A DNA stretch of 35,448 nucleotides, from contig CAJUCG010000006.1 in assembly GCA_910585065.1 (NCBI GenBank), positions 1-35,448 of the forward strand. Reading direction: 5' to 3'. The translations under genes were made by a program, and so were the position numbers. Positions within the stretch are counted from its first letter, which is position 1; each line of letters begins with the position of its first letter. The DNA is from an uncultured Lachnospiraceae bacterium (GTDB lineage Bacteria > Bacillota > Clostridia > Lachnospirales > Lachnospiraceae). Below, piece after piece: positions 23,921 to 33,095 of the stretch. The notes under the pieces are model-generated. The model did not search any database, was not told the DNA's origin, and worked only from the letters and a program-made list of their open reading frames with translations.

Positions 23921-25390
23921 ATGGAGAAGGAAAACAAGACAATCAACCGGGGCATTATGCAGGGCTGGACAGTGATCAGTGCAATTTTGTTTGCCGCGTA
24001 TGTGTTGGAAGTGGTAAAGGGACATCGGACAATCGGGTATTTTACGGTTTTCGCGCTGCTTTTAGTCGCGCCGCTTATCGCTACATGGATGATATTCAAA
24101 AGAAGACCGGAAAGTGAAAGAATCAAGTATTTCTGTGCAATTTTTTATGGGATATTGTATGTGTTTGTGCTGCTGACGGGCGCGACACCAATGGTGTTCA
24201 GCTATAGTTTGCCCGTACTGTATCTGCTGATGCTCAGCAACGACAAAGTATTGCTGCGCTGGCTGGCTGTCGGCAATATCAGTGCAAATATAATGAGTAT
24301 TATAGTGCAAGTTGTAATAGATCATAGATCCGCGGATGAGTATATGACGGATTGGGAGATTCAGGTGGCAGCGGCAATCCTCTGCTCCATCTTTGCATAT
24401 CTGGCGTGTGGTATTTCCTCGAAACTGCATACAGCAAGGATGGAGAAGATAAGAGAAAACGAGGTGAAACTGGCAAATCTTTTTAGCAAAGTGACAGAAG
24501 TGACAGGGGATGTAGACAAAGATACAAAGCGGCTGCTTGAGAAATTCGCCGAGATCCGCTTTGCGTCCAGCAGGACAGCCAGCGCGATGGACGAGATTGT
24601 AGAGGGTTCCTCCCAATCCACAAAGATGGTGGAGCATCAGCTTCATATGACTTCGGATATCCAGACGGTGATTGAGCATACGGGGGAGCTGACAGAACAC
24701 GTCAGTGGGAATGTTATGCAGGCGGACGAAAAAGTGGATACAGGCATTGCAAATATGAGAAAACTTTCCGACAGTGCAAAGAGTATAGACAAAAGCAATA
24801 GGCAGATGCTTGAGCATATGGGAATGTTAAAAAAGACTGCCCTGCAGGTGCAGGGAATTGTCGAGATAATAAGCGAGATTGCAGGTCAGACAAATCTGCT
24901 GGCACTGAATGCCTCCATTGAGGCGGCGCGGGCAGGAGATACGGGCAGGGGCTTTGCGGTGGTTGCGGATGAAATTAATGCTCTGGCAAACCAGACAAAG
25001 GAGTCCACGCAGAGTATTACGCAGATGGTGGGGGCACTCCGCGATAAAATGGAGGAGGCCTCAGAGTCCGTTACTGATATGGCAAAACTAAACGAGCAGC
25101 AGAACAATATTATTTTTGAGACAGCAGCGGATTACGAGGTGATTCGCCTAGCAGTTTTGGAGGTAAAGCAGGATACCAATGAGGAAAAAGAGCAGATTAA
25201 AAAACTTCTTTTGGCAAATGCGCAGATTGTGGAGAGTATTCAGACGATCTCTGCAGTGAGCGAGGAAGTTATGGCAAATACGGCGCAGACGCAGGAAGTG
25301 ACCGCGCAGAACGAGCGCGCAGTAACAGAGATGAACACTCTGACCGATGAGCTTGTGCGCAGGGTGGCGGAGCTGCGGAGTTACACATAG
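23921..25390 (+). CDS. Methyl-accepting chemotaxis-type protein with polytopic membrane domain
   Basis: 489 residues. The first 185 contain about six hydrophobic helices (for example VFALLLVAPLIATWMIF and IFYGILYVFVLLTG) with only short loops, so sensing is within or at the membrane rather than by a large periplasmic domain. The rest is a long cytoplasmic coiled coil with the highly conserved hairpin tip QTNLLALNASIEAARAG (from residue 323) and GRGFAVVADEINALA. It can form the usual CheA/CheW-binding array. AGGAGG precedes the ATG. Chemotaxis genes are not in the window. It may work with the neighbouring BMP-kinase pair, but this is only positional. Confidence 0.9.
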   Translation: MEKENKTINRGIMQGWTVISAILFAAYVLEVVKGHRTIGYFTVFALLLVAPLIATWMIFKRRPESERIKYFCAIFYGILYVFVLLTGATPMVFSYSLPVLYLLMLSNDKVLLRWLAVGNISANIMSIIVQVVIDHRSADEYMTDWEIQVAAAILCSIFAYLACGISSKLHTARMEKIRENEVKLANLFSKVTEVTGDVDKDTKRLLEKFAEIRFASSRTASAMDEIVEGSSQSTKMVEHQLHMTSDIQTVIEHTGELTEHVSGNVMQADEKVDTGIANMRKLSDSAKSIDKSNRQMLEHMGMLKKTALQVQGIVEIISEIAGQTNLLALNASIEAARAGDTGRGFAVVADEINALANQTKESTQSITQMVGALRDKMEEASESVTDMAKLNEQQNNIIFETAADYEVIRLAVLEVKQDTNEEKEQIKKLLLANAQIVESIQTISAVSEEVMANTAQTQEVTAQNERAVTEMNTLTDELVRRVAELRSYT

Positions 25391-25414
25391 GTCGGACGAA
25401 AAGGAGAAGAGAAA

Positions 25415-26125
25415 ATGAAACTGGTATTTGTAAGACATGGTGATCCGGATTATGTACATGATTCATTGACCGAGCGTGGAAAAGTTGAGGCGGAGATCCT
25501 ATCAGGACGGATCGCAGAGCTAACAGTGAGGGAATTTTATTGTTCTCCGCTTGGACGGGCAAAGGAAACAGCGGAGTATACTTTGGGAAAAATTGGCAGA
25601 AACGTGATAATTTGTGACTGGCTGAGGGAATTTCCGGGCTATATTATTGATGAGAAGACCGGAGGGCGACGGATTCCCTGGGATTTTATGCCGCGCGACT
25701 GGACGGGCAGACCAAAGCTATATGATCGGGAGAAATGGTTATTGGAGCCGGTGATGCAGACCGGGGACGTGGCGGAAGTCTACGCGCGTGTGTGTGCAGG
25801 GATTGATGGGCTGCTTTCGGAATATAGTTATATCCGCGATGGGGGGATGTACCGGACACAGGGCGGAAACGAGGATACGCTGGTATTTTTCTGTCATCTC
25901 GGCATTACTTTCGCGATTATGGCACACTTGATTGGGCTTTCCCCGGTGATGCTCTGGCAGGGTTTTTTTGTAGCACCAACTTCAGTAACAACGCTTGTGA
26001 CTGAAGAGCGAATTTCTGGCGAAGTCTTTTTCCGCTGCACAGGGTTGGGTGATATCTCGCATCTGTACAAGGCAGGTGTGGAGCCGTCAAAATCGGGATT
26101 TTTTGAGGAAATGCAGGGCAGATAA
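25415..26125 (+). CDS. Histidine phosphatase (phosphoglycerate mutase-like) superfamily protein
   Basis: 236 residues. The catalytic RHG motif is at residues 7-9 (FVRHGDPDY), followed by LTERGKVEAEIL and YCSPLGRAKETAEYTL with the second Arg. The second catalytic His lies in VFFCHLGITF. These motifs support a phosphatase acting on a small phosphorylated metabolite, but the substrate is unknown. A middle insertion (GGRRIPWDFMPRDWTGRPK) distinguishes it from GpmB/CobC types. It begins 24 bp after the methyl-accepting protein on the same strand and ends at a hairpin before the convergent lacI-type gene. Confidence 0.85.
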   Translation: MKLVFVRHGDPDYVHDSLTERGKVEAEILSGRIAELTVREFYCSPLGRAKETAEYTLGKIGRNVIICDWLREFPGYIIDEKTGGRRIPWDFMPRDWTGRPKLYDREKWLLEPVMQTGDVAEVYARVCAGIDGLLSEYSYIRDGGMYRTQGGNEDTLVFFCHLGITFAIMAHLIGLSPVMLWQGFFVAPTSVTTLVTEERISGEVFFRCTGLGDISHLYKAGVEPSKSGFFEEMQGR

Positions 26126-26135
26126 GCAAGGATGC

Positions 26136-26164
26136 GAGTAGGGAAGAAAAAATTTTCCCTACTC
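26136..26164. terminator. Hairpin between convergent genes, likely bidirectional terminator
   Basis: GAGTAGGGAA (26136-26145) pairs with TTCCCTACTC (26155-26164), 10 perfect base pairs around a 9-base A-rich loop. It lies in the 42-bp gap between two convergent genes. There is no clear U-run outside the stem, so efficiency is uncertain. Confidence 0.6.
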
Positions 26165-26167
26165 GAT

Positions 26168-27187
26168 TTAGGATTTCGCAGTTTTTACTGTGACCGCTTT
26201 TACTGCTGCCGTTGAGTTCCGCTCAATAAATTTTGCGCGCAAAAGCATCTTGCTTACCGAAACTTTGTGGATCAGTCCATCCAGCAAAAGAAACGCGCTC
26301 TTGCCGAGATCGGTTCTGTCCTGGCGCACGGTGGTGAGCGGCGGGGTAAGCTGTGCTGCAAGCGGCAGATCGTCAAATCCGATAACACTGATATCCTCCG
26401 GCACGCGCAGTCCGCGCTTGGTAAGTTCTACAATCACGCCCGATGCGATCAGATCACTTGCGCAGAGAATTGCGGTCGCACCATTTTTAAGGAAACCTGG
26501 CACATGGTATTTTGCGCAGTCCGGCACATAGTAGCCGTATTCAATCAGCCCCTCTTCCGGGGAAAGACCATGTTCGGTCATACTCTGGATAAACGCCTGG
26601 TAGCGTTCATCGGAGACCATCGAATTTTTCGATCCGTTGAGAAAAGCGATTTTTTTGTGACCGAGCGAACACAGATGGTTGACGGCGAGGGAGATCCCCT
26701 CTACAGAATCCGTGCCAACATAGCCGACATGGGGATTAACGGGGATATAATTATCTAACAAAACCGTCGGAACTGTTGTTTTGTTGAGCTGTTTAACCCA
26801 GTCGTCATGCAGAGAAAAACCCAGTAAAAATGCACCGGAAAAACCGTTTTTTAGCATATAAGTATCATACTTTTCGGCGGTCTGCATATTGAGATCGGAC
26901 GGGATCACCGACACCTCCCAGTGTCTGTGCGCTGCCGAAAGCTTAAAGCCCATAATAATTTCGTAGCCGAACTGACCAATATTTTCATAGTCCATGTTTT
27001 CTATTAAAATGCAGACTTTCCTGGTGGTATTTGCCTTGAGTTTTTTTGATGCGTACCCCATTTCTACAGCTGTATCCAGTACCAACTGCCGCATATCATC
27101 GCTGATATCGCTGGCTCCATTCAGCCCTTTCGACACGGTGCTGACGGCGATACCGAGATGCTTGGCGATATCTTTAATCGTAGCCAT
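26168..27187 (-). CDS. LacI-family repressor of the maltodextrin locus
   Basis: 339 residues: N-terminal helix-turn-helix and hinge (IKDIAKHLGIAVSTVSK), then a periplasmic-binding-protein-like effector domain (VCILIENMDYENIGQFGYE; TVLLDNYIPVNPHVGYVGTD; ISVIGFDDLPLAAQLTPPLTTVRQD), the standard LacI/GalR layout and length. It is transcribed away from malQ across a 521-bp gap. The palindromic operator just after the malQ promoter suggests it represses malQ-glgP-malEFG and is released by a maltodextrin or related sugar. Ribosome-binding site (GAGG) is weaker than its neighbours'. Confidence 0.9.
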   Translation of the reverse strand: MATIKDIAKHLGIAVSTVSKGLNGASDISDDMRQLVLDTAVEMGYASKKLKANTTRKVCILIENMDYENIGQFGYEIIMGFKLSAAHRHWEVSVIPSDLNMQTAEKYDTYMLKNGFSGAFLLGFSLHDDWVKQLNKTTVPTVLLDNYIPVNPHVGYVGTDSVEGISLAVNHLCSLGHKKIAFLNGSKNSMVSDERYQAFIQSMTEHGLSPEEGLIEYGYYVPDCAKYHVPGFLKNGATAILCASDLIASGVIVELTKRGLRVPEDISVIGFDDLPLAAQLTPPLTTVRQDRTDLGKSAFLLLDGLIHKVSVSKMLLRAKFIERNSTAAVKAVTVKTAKS

Positions 27188-27267
27188 ATTCTTGTAACCT
27201 CACATTCTTTATCATTTTTTTCGGAAAAACCGGGGAGAACTTTCGATGTAACACTCTCTTTTGTATA

Positions 27268-27296
27268 AGTATAAACCGAAAATTCCTATTTTTCAA
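27268..27296 (-). promoter_or_regulatory. Sigma-A promoter of the lacI-type gene
   Basis: Minus strand: -35 TTGAAA (27296-27291), 17-base spacer, -10 TATACT (27273-27268). TCGAAA and CCGAAA half-sites downstream of it (27210-27250) hint at autoregulation. Confidence 0.65.
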
Positions 27297-27584
27297 TGAA
27301 AATTATGAAAAATCATTAAAAAATCAGCATCTTATAAGGAATAACAAAAATATTTCTTCATATTTTCGATAATTTTCGGAATATAGGGGGAGATTTCCAT
27401 TTTTTCATCTGAGTAAATCCGAAAATTATTTCTGCCTTCTCACGCTGAAAAATAGAAAAAAAGAAGAGAGAAAATTACAGTAAAAAATATCAAGAAAATT
27501 ATATAAAATGTGAAATTTAACAAAAACTCATGAATAAAATCACAGGAAAGGAAGAAAAATAACCAAAAATTTTTAAAAAGTATA

Positions 27585-27613
27585 TTGACAAACTATGGAT
27601 ATTATGTTATTAT
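27585..27613 (+). promoter_or_regulatory. Sigma-A promoter of malQ
   Basis: TTGACA at 27585-27590, 17-base spacer, TATTAT at 27608-27613: close to consensus. The leader of about 90 bases starts inside the operator at 27624-27641. Between this promoter and the lacI-side one (27297-27584) the DNA is very AT-rich with repeated TTTTCG/CCGAAA words (for example at 27364-27380) that may be further operator half-sites; no gene is visible there. Confidence 0.8.
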
Positions 27614-27623
27614 TTAGTCAAGA

Positions 27624-27641
27624 TTTCGAAACTTATCGAAA
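27624..27641. promoter_or_regulatory. LacI-type palindromic operator
   Basis: TTTCGA (27624-27629), six-base centre, TCGAAA (27636-27641): exact 6-bp half-site palindrome just downstream of the -10 box, where bound repressor would block initiation or escape. The cognate repressor is most simply the LacI-family protein encoded divergently. Confidence 0.65.
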
Positions 27642-27708
27642 ATTTTATAAACTGACTATTAAGCCAGCGGATAGAATGTAATATGGAAAAAGGCAGGAGG
27701 GAGCTATT

Positions 27709-29232
27709 ATGGCAAAAGCGAGTCTGGAGCGCGGAGCGGGCATTTTGATGCCGATCAGCGCATTGTATGGGTCGTATGGAATTGGAACTCTTGGAAAGAG
27801 CGCGTATGAGTTCGCGGATTTTGCGGCGGAGAGTGGATACCGCTACTGGCAGGTACTCCCCGTTGGACCGACGAGTTTTGGGGACAGTCCGTATCAATCC
27901 TTTTCTGCTTTTGCGGGCAATCCTTACTTTATTGATCTTGAGTTCCTGATTGAGGAGGGGCTTCTGTTAAAGGAGGAGGCGGATGCGGCGTTTTTCGGGC
28001 AGGATGAGACAGACATTGATTACGCAGCGATTTTTCAGAGCCGTTTTAATCTATTAAAAATTGCCTATCACAGAAGCGGGCATAAGACGCAGAAATTATA
28101 CTGGGAGTTTTTGGAGGAAAATGCGTTTTGGATTGAAGATTATAGTTTTTATATGGCGTTAAAATTTTATTTTGAAAACCGTTCTTGGCAGGAGTGGGAG
28201 GAAGGGATTAAGTACCGCGAGAAGGAGGCAGTAAAAAAATATTGGGAACTTCTCGCAGATGAGATCGATTTCTGGAAATTCTGCCAATACAAATTCCGGG
28301 TGCAGTGGAATCTTCTGAAAAAATATGTAAATGCGAAAGGGCTGAAATTTATCGGGGATATTCCGCTGTATGTGGCAATGGACAGCTCAGATGTATGGGT
28401 ACACAAGGAATTGTTTGAACTTGACGAGGACTGTGAACCCATCCATATTGCAGGTGTTCCGCCGGATGCCTTCTCAGACGACGGGCAGCGGTGGGGCAAT
28501 CCTCTCTACCGGTGGGATGTGATGGAAGCTAAGGGCTTTGCCTGGTGGCGCGCACGCATGAAGGCAAATGCTTCTCTCTATGATGTGATACGGATCGATC
28601 ATTTTATCGGGATTGTAAATTACTGGTCGATCGCGGCGGATTGTTTGACGGCGATTGACGGTGAGTGGAAAAAAGGACCGGGGGAAAAATTGATGCAGGC
28701 GGTGCTTGAGGTGATTGGCAGTGCCGGGATTATCGCGGAGGATCTTGGAGTTTTGACAAAGCCAGTCAAAAATCTGATTGCAGAGCTTGGATTTCCGGGG
28801 ATGAAGATTATTGAGTTTGGACTTGACTGTGCCCCGGACAATGATTATCTGCCGCACAATTATTCAACAAGTAATACGGTGGCTTATATTGGAACGCATG
28901 ACAATGAGACTTTAGTCGGGTTTCTTAACAGCTGCAAGAAGACGCAGCTTGCCGAAATAAAGGCATATTTTGGGGCGAGAACGGCAAGAGAGCTGCCGGA
29001 TAAAATTATTTTAAGTCTTTTTGCAAGTGTTGCGGATGTTGCAGTTGTACAAATGCAGGATCTATTAAAGCTTGATAATTCAGCCCGCACAAATCTTCCA
29101 TCCACGGTTGGATGCAACTGGCGTTGGCGGGTGAGAAAGGAACAGATGGAAAGTATTGACACTGCTTATTACAGAGAACTTTGCAGAAGATATAATCGTC
29201 TGGGAGAGATAAAACCGGAAAAAAAGGATTAG
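27709..29232 (+). CDS. malQ: 4-alpha-glucanotransferase (amylomaltase)
   Basis: 507 residues, the normal length for GH77 amylomaltase. It transfers glucan segments between maltodextrins and releases glucose, in the cytoplasm. N-terminal signature GAGILMPISALYGSYGIG and PTSFGDSPYQSFSAFAGN are typical. Catalytic residues are the nucleophile Asp297 in VIRIDHFIG, the acid/base Glu344 in IIAEDLGVLT, and Asp398 in IGTHDNET. AGGAGG lies upstream of the ATG. First gene of the maltodextrin operon, 27 bp before glgP. Confidence 0.96.
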   Translation: MAKASLERGAGILMPISALYGSYGIGTLGKSAYEFADFAAESGYRYWQVLPVGPTSFGDSPYQSFSAFAGNPYFIDLEFLIEEGLLLKEEADAAFFGQDETDIDYAAIFQSRFNLLKIAYHRSGHKTQKLYWEFLEENAFWIEDYSFYMALKFYFENRSWQEWEEGIKYREKEAVKKYWELLADEIDFWKFCQYKFRVQWNLLKKYVNAKGLKFIGDIPLYVAMDSSDVWVHKELFELDEDCEPIHIAGVPPDAFSDDGQRWGNPLYRWDVMEAKGFAWWRARMKANASLYDVIRIDHFIGIVNYWSIAADCLTAIDGEWKKGPGEKLMQAVLEVIGSAGIIAEDLGVLTKPVKNLIAELGFPGMKIIEFGLDCAPDNDYLPHNYSTSNTVAYIGTHDNETLVGFLNSCKKTQLAEIKAYFGARTARELPDKIILSLFASVADVAVVQMQDLLKLDNSARTNLPSTVGCNWRWRVRKEQMESIDTAYYRELCRRYNRLGEIKPEKKD

Positions 29233-29259
29233 TGCGATATCGCAGAAAAGAGGGAATGT

Positions 29260-31605
29260 ATGACAAATAGTTTTAAGCAAAATGTGGAACAGATTCTTTG
29301 TCTTGACTATGACAAGGAAGTAAAGACAGCGAGTACCATCGAGCTTTACAATGCGGTTTCAAAAGCTGCGATGATCTCTATTGGAAGGGATTTCAATGAG
29401 AAGGCGAAGATAGCACCGGGCAAAAAGGCGTGTTATCTTTCCGCAGAATTCTTAATTGGGCGCATGGTTTACAACAACCTGTTAAATCTTGGGCTGTTTA
29501 ACCAGTTTACGGAGCTGATGACGGAGAACGGTGTGGACATCCGGGTATTTGAGGAGATTGAGGATGCGGCGCTTGGAAATGGAGGTCTTGGAAGACTTGC
29601 CGCCTGCTTTCTTGACTCTGGTGCGACAAACGGCATCACATTAAACGGCTATGGAATTCGCTACAAATATGGTCTATTTAAGCAGTATTTTGAGGATGGT
29701 TTTCAGAGGGAAACTGCGGACGACTGGATGAAGATGGGCGATCCTTGGGGACAGCGCGCCGAGGCGGATACCGTGATAGTGGAGTTTAAGGGACAGTCCG
29801 TAAAGGCAGTGCCATATGATTCCCCGGTGATTGGCTATGGCGGAAAGAAGATCAATATGCTGCGTTTGTGGCAGGCGGAGCCAATGGAGAATTTCCAGTT
29901 TGAGCTGTTCAATGATCAGAAATATGATAAGGCGGCGAAAGATAAGGTGGATGCGGATGCGATCTGTGCGGTGCTTTACCCGAATGACACGACGGACGCA
30001 GGAAAAAAGCTTCGCTTAAAGCAGCAGTATTTCTTCTCGAGCGCGACCTTGCAGGATGTGATTCGCACATACAAGGAAAAGTATGGCGGTGATTTTAGTC
30101 ATTTTTCGGAGGAGTACGCGATCCAGTTAAACGATACACACCCAACAGTGGCAATTCCGGAATTTATCCGTCTGATGATGGAAAAAGAGAATATGAGTTT
30201 CGCGAAAGCGTTAAAACTTGCCAAGGAAACCTTCGCTTACACGAACCATACCATTATGGCGGAGGCACTGGAAAAATGGAGCGTAAACCTGTTTAAATCG
30301 GTAATTCCAAATGTTTACAAATACGTGGTGATGCTGCAGAAGGCACTGTGCAAGGAACTCACGGTGTTTGATGTTCCAGAAGAAGAATGGCAGCAGTATT
30401 TTATTATTGACAGCGGTCTGATTCATATGGCGAGAATGGCAATTTTTGCAAGCCACTCCACCAATGGCGTAGCGCAGATCCACACGGAGATCCTAAAGAA
30501 CGACGCGCTTAAAGAGTGGTACGCACTCTATCCTGAACGCTTTAACAACAAGACAAACGGGATCACGCAAAGGCGCTGGCTCGCACTTGCCAATATGGAA
30601 CTTTCGGGATTTATCACTGACAAGATCGGCAGCGGCTGGATCACGGATCTTGACAATTTAAAGAAGCTTGAGAAATTTAAGGATGATAAAGCGGTGATCA
30701 AGGAATTCGGCGAGATCAAACATCTGAAAAAACGCCAGCTTGCAGATTATATTTTTGAGCGCGAGGGCGTGAAACTTGATCCGGACTTTATTTTTGATAT
30801 CCAGGTAAAGCGTCTGCATGAGTACAAGCGGCAGCTTCTTAATGCGTTCTCCATCCTAGACATTTATTTTGGTTTAAAGGATGGCAGAATCAAAGAATTT
30901 AACCCGACTGTATTTATTTTTGGGGCGAAGGCAGCTCCGGGGTATTTCAGGGCGAAAGGCATTATTAAGTATATCAATGAGATCGGCAAAAAGATTGAGG
31001 CTGACCCGGAGGTAAATGACAAGTTAAAGGTTATCTTTGTGCAGAATTATAATGTTTCCTACGCAGAGAAACTAACTCCTGCGGCAGATGTATCAGAGCA
31101 GATTTCTACGGCGGGTACCGAGGCTTCCGGCACGGGCAATATGAAATTTATGTTAAATGGTGCAGTGACACTTGGTACCTATGACGGCGCGAATGTAGAG
31201 ATTGTTGCGGAGGCGGGCGAGGAGAACAATTATATTTTCGGCGCGCGTGTGGAGGAGCTGGAAAAGATCAAGAAGAACTACAATCCGAAGAAGCTCTACA
31301 AGGCAAACCCGCGCATCAAGAAGGTGGTAGATACTTTGGTGGATGGCACATTTGATGATGGCGGCACAGGAATGTTTAAAGAGCTTTACGATTCCCTGCT
31401 TGAAGGTGCGAGCTGGCACAAGCCAGATCACTATTTCCTCCTGCAGGATCTGATTCCTTATATCGAAGCGAAACTTCGTGTGAATGCGGATTATTCCGAT
31501 GCATATGAATTTCGCAGAAAATGTTTTATCAACACGGCGAACGCCGGGAAATTCTCAAGCGACCGTACTATTCGCGACTACACGAAGGAAGTATGGAAAC
31601 TGTAA
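29260..31605 (+). CDS. glgP: Alpha-glucan (glycogen/maltodextrin) phosphorylase
   Basis: 781 residues, a GT35 phosphorylase that cleaves terminal alpha-1,4-linked glucose with phosphate to give glucose-1-phosphate. Landmarks: LSAEFLIGRMVYNNL, EDAALGNGGLGRLAACFLDS, VKRLHEYKRQLLN, and the pyridoxal-phosphate site EASGTGNMKFMLNGA with Lys629, followed by LGTYDGANVEI. It is slightly shorter than plant and animal enzymes, with no phosphorylation-type N-terminal extension. Placed between malQ and the binding-protein gene, it acts on maltodextrins supplied by the transporter together with MalQ. Confidence 0.96.
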   Translation: MTNSFKQNVEQILCLDYDKEVKTASTIELYNAVSKAAMISIGRDFNEKAKIAPGKKACYLSAEFLIGRMVYNNLLNLGLFNQFTELMTENGVDIRVFEEIEDAALGNGGLGRLAACFLDSGATNGITLNGYGIRYKYGLFKQYFEDGFQRETADDWMKMGDPWGQRAEADTVIVEFKGQSVKAVPYDSPVIGYGGKKINMLRLWQAEPMENFQFELFNDQKYDKAAKDKVDADAICAVLYPNDTTDAGKKLRLKQQYFFSSATLQDVIRTYKEKYGGDFSHFSEEYAIQLNDTHPTVAIPEFIRLMMEKENMSFAKALKLAKETFAYTNHTIMAEALEKWSVNLFKSVIPNVYKYVVMLQKALCKELTVFDVPEEEWQQYFIIDSGLIHMARMAIFASHSTNGVAQIHTEILKNDALKEWYALYPERFNNKTNGITQRRWLALANMELSGFITDKIGSGWITDLDNLKKLEKFKDDKAVIKEFGEIKHLKKRQLADYIFEREGVKLDPDFIFDIQVKRLHEYKRQLLNAFSILDIYFGLKDGRIKEFNPTVFIFGAKAAPGYFRAKGIIKYINEIGKKIEADPEVNDKLKVIFVQNYNVSYAEKLTPAADVSEQISTAGTEASGTGNMKFMLNGAVTLGTYDGANVEIVAEAGEENNYIFGARVEELEKIKKNYNPKKLYKANPRIKKVVDTLVDGTFDDGGTGMFKELYDSLLEGASWHKPDHYFLLQDLIPYIEAKLRVNADYSDAYEFRRKCFINTANAGKFSSDRTIRDYTKEVWKL

Positions 31606-31734
31606 CAAAATGGTTTTCAAAAGTTCTCATGAGGAGGAGGCTTTTTGAAAAATAAACGCCCATAGGGGCGCGAAACAGCGGGGAAACCTGCAATGATGTA
31701 TTTGCTGCAAAAAGCGGCGGAATGGAGGATAATT
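31606..31734 (+). other. glgP-malE leader with mini-ORF and small hairpin
   Basis: After glgP, AGGAGGAGG (31632-31640) precedes TTG at 31645, starting a six-codon frame that ends at TAG 31663-31665. A short stem CGCCC (31657-31661)/GGGCG (31666-31670) overlaps its stop. No separate promoter for malE was recognised, so malE is probably read from the malQ promoter. Confidence 0.35.
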
Positions 31735-33018
31735 ATGAAAAAAGGCAAGAAGGCATTGGCACTGTTTATGGCGGCAACCATGACAATGGGACTTGCAGCA
31801 TGCGGTTCTAAGGAGGATGAAGGAAATAAACCTACTCAGACTCCGGGAAATCAGGGCAGCAACAACGAAAATACCGAGAAGAAAGATGTCACACTTACCG
31901 TCTGGGGATCGAGCGAGGATCAGAATGCAGAGCAGGGCAACTGGCTCCCGACCATGTGTGATAAATTCAACGCCGAACATCCGGAGTGGAATATCACCTT
32001 TAAGTACGGTGTATGTCCAGAGGGCGACGCAGGTGCTATGGTATCACAGGACCCGACAGCATCCGCAGATGTTTATATGTTCGCGAACGACCAGATCACA
32101 ACGCTGATCAACGCGAATGCCATCACAAAGCTTGGCGGTGAGACAGCGGATTATGTAAAGAGTACAAACTCTGAGGCGATTGTAAATTCGGTATCGGTGG
32201 ACGGAAATATTTATGGGGTTCCTTTTACCACAAATACATGGTTTATGTATTATAATAAGAGCATATTCTCTGAGGACGATGTTAAGAATCTCGATACAAT
32301 GGTATCAAAGGGTAAAGTGGCATTCCCATTAAACAACTCCTGGTATTTTGCTTCTTTCTATGTGGCAAATGGATGTACCTTGTTTGAGGATGGCTTTAAC
32401 GAGGCGGCAGGTATTGATTTTGCGGGTGACAAGGCAGTAGCAGTTACAAATTATCTGATTGATCTCGTGGCAAACAAAAACTTTGTCAATGACGCGGACG
32501 GCGCGGGGATGGCAGGACTTCGCGACGGCAGTATTGGCGCGATCTTCTCCGGTTCCTGGGATTACAATAGCGTAAAGGAAGCACTCGGCGATAATTTTGG
32601 TGCAGTTCAGCTTCCTTGCATTACAATTAACGGTGAGGCAAAGCAGATGAAGGCATTCGCGGGTTCCAAGGCAATCGCAGTTAATCCAAACTGCAAGGAG
32701 CCTCAGGTGGCAGTTGCACTTGCAAGATATCTCGGCAGCCCGGAGGCACAGCAGTCCCACTATACTTCAAGAAGCGTAGTTCCTTGCAACACCGAGCTGT
32801 TAAAGCAGGATTCTGTAAAGAATGATGCGTTAGTAATTGCACAGAACAATACTTTTGACAATACTTCCATTATCCAGCCGTTCGTCAGCGCGATGGGCGT
32901 TTATTGGGATGCGGCTGTAAATATGGCAAATGGAATTATCAACGGCGATGTGACACATGACAATGCGACAGAAATGACGGATAGCATGAATGCAGCGATG
33001 AATAATAACGGTCTGTAA
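31735..33018 (+). CDS. malE: Maltodextrin-binding lipoprotein of an ABC importer
   Basis: 427 residues from ATG 31735, with GGAGG upstream (31726-31730); the longer frame from 31693 lacks such a site and would spoil the signal peptide. Lysine-rich signal peptide ending in GLAAC, a lipobox, then a Glu/Asn/Thr-rich linker (TPGNQGSNNENTEKKD). The mature protein begins VTLTVWGSSEDQNAE and has YGVPFTTNTWFMYYNKSIF, matching family 1 solute-binding proteins for maltose and maltodextrins. It is anchored outside the membrane and delivers the sugar to MalFG. A 14-bp hairpin follows its stop codon. Confidence 0.92.
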   Translation: MKKGKKALALFMAATMTMGLAACGSKEDEGNKPTQTPGNQGSNNENTEKKDVTLTVWGSSEDQNAEQGNWLPTMCDKFNAEHPEWNITFKYGVCPEGDAGAMVSQDPTASADVYMFANDQITTLINANAITKLGGETADYVKSTNSEAIVNSVSVDGNIYGVPFTTNTWFMYYNKSIFSEDDVKNLDTMVSKGKVAFPLNNSWYFASFYVANGCTLFEDGFNEAAGIDFAGDKAVAVTNYLIDLVANKNFVNDADGAGMAGLRDGSIGAIFSGSWDYNSVKEALGDNFGAVQLPCITINGEAKQMKAFAGSKAIAVNPNCKEPQVAVALARYLGSPEAQQSHYTSRSVVPCNTELLKQDSVKNDALVIAQNNTFDNTSIIQPFVSAMGVYWDAAVNMANGIINGDVTHDNATEMTDSMNAAMNNNGL

Positions 33019-33035
33019 TTTAAATTACAGGAACT

Positions 33036-33067
33036 AGGAAAGGGCTGCGCATACGCAGCCCTTTCCT
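33036..33067 (+). promoter_or_regulatory. Perfect 14-bp intercistronic hairpin between malE and malF
   Basis: AGGAAAGGGCTGCG (33036-33049), loop CATA, CGCAGCCCTTTCCT (33054-33067). There is no U-run after it, so it is more likely an mRNA 3'-end protector or partial attenuator than a full terminator. It would allow more binding protein than permease to be made. Confidence 0.75.
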
Positions 33068-33089
33068 GATTATATGATTAAAAATTGCG

Positions 33090-33095
33090 TATAAT
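33090..33095 (+). promoter_or_regulatory. Possible secondary promoter of malF (perfect -10 only)
   Basis: TATAAT at 33090-33095 is preceded by TGATTA at 33067-33072 with a 17-base spacer, a poor -35. Transcription would start near 33102, leaving a leader of about 95 bases before malF. Confidence 0.3.

Noticed and set aside
24062..24817. 251-codon minus-strand frame opposite the methyl-accepting protein
   Set aside because: His/Cys-rich shadow frame without ribosome-binding site; the plus strand encodes a clear chemoreceptor.
33036..33067. Classical rho-independent terminator after malE
   Set aside because: The stem is perfect but no U-run follows, and malF-malG clearly belong to the same system.
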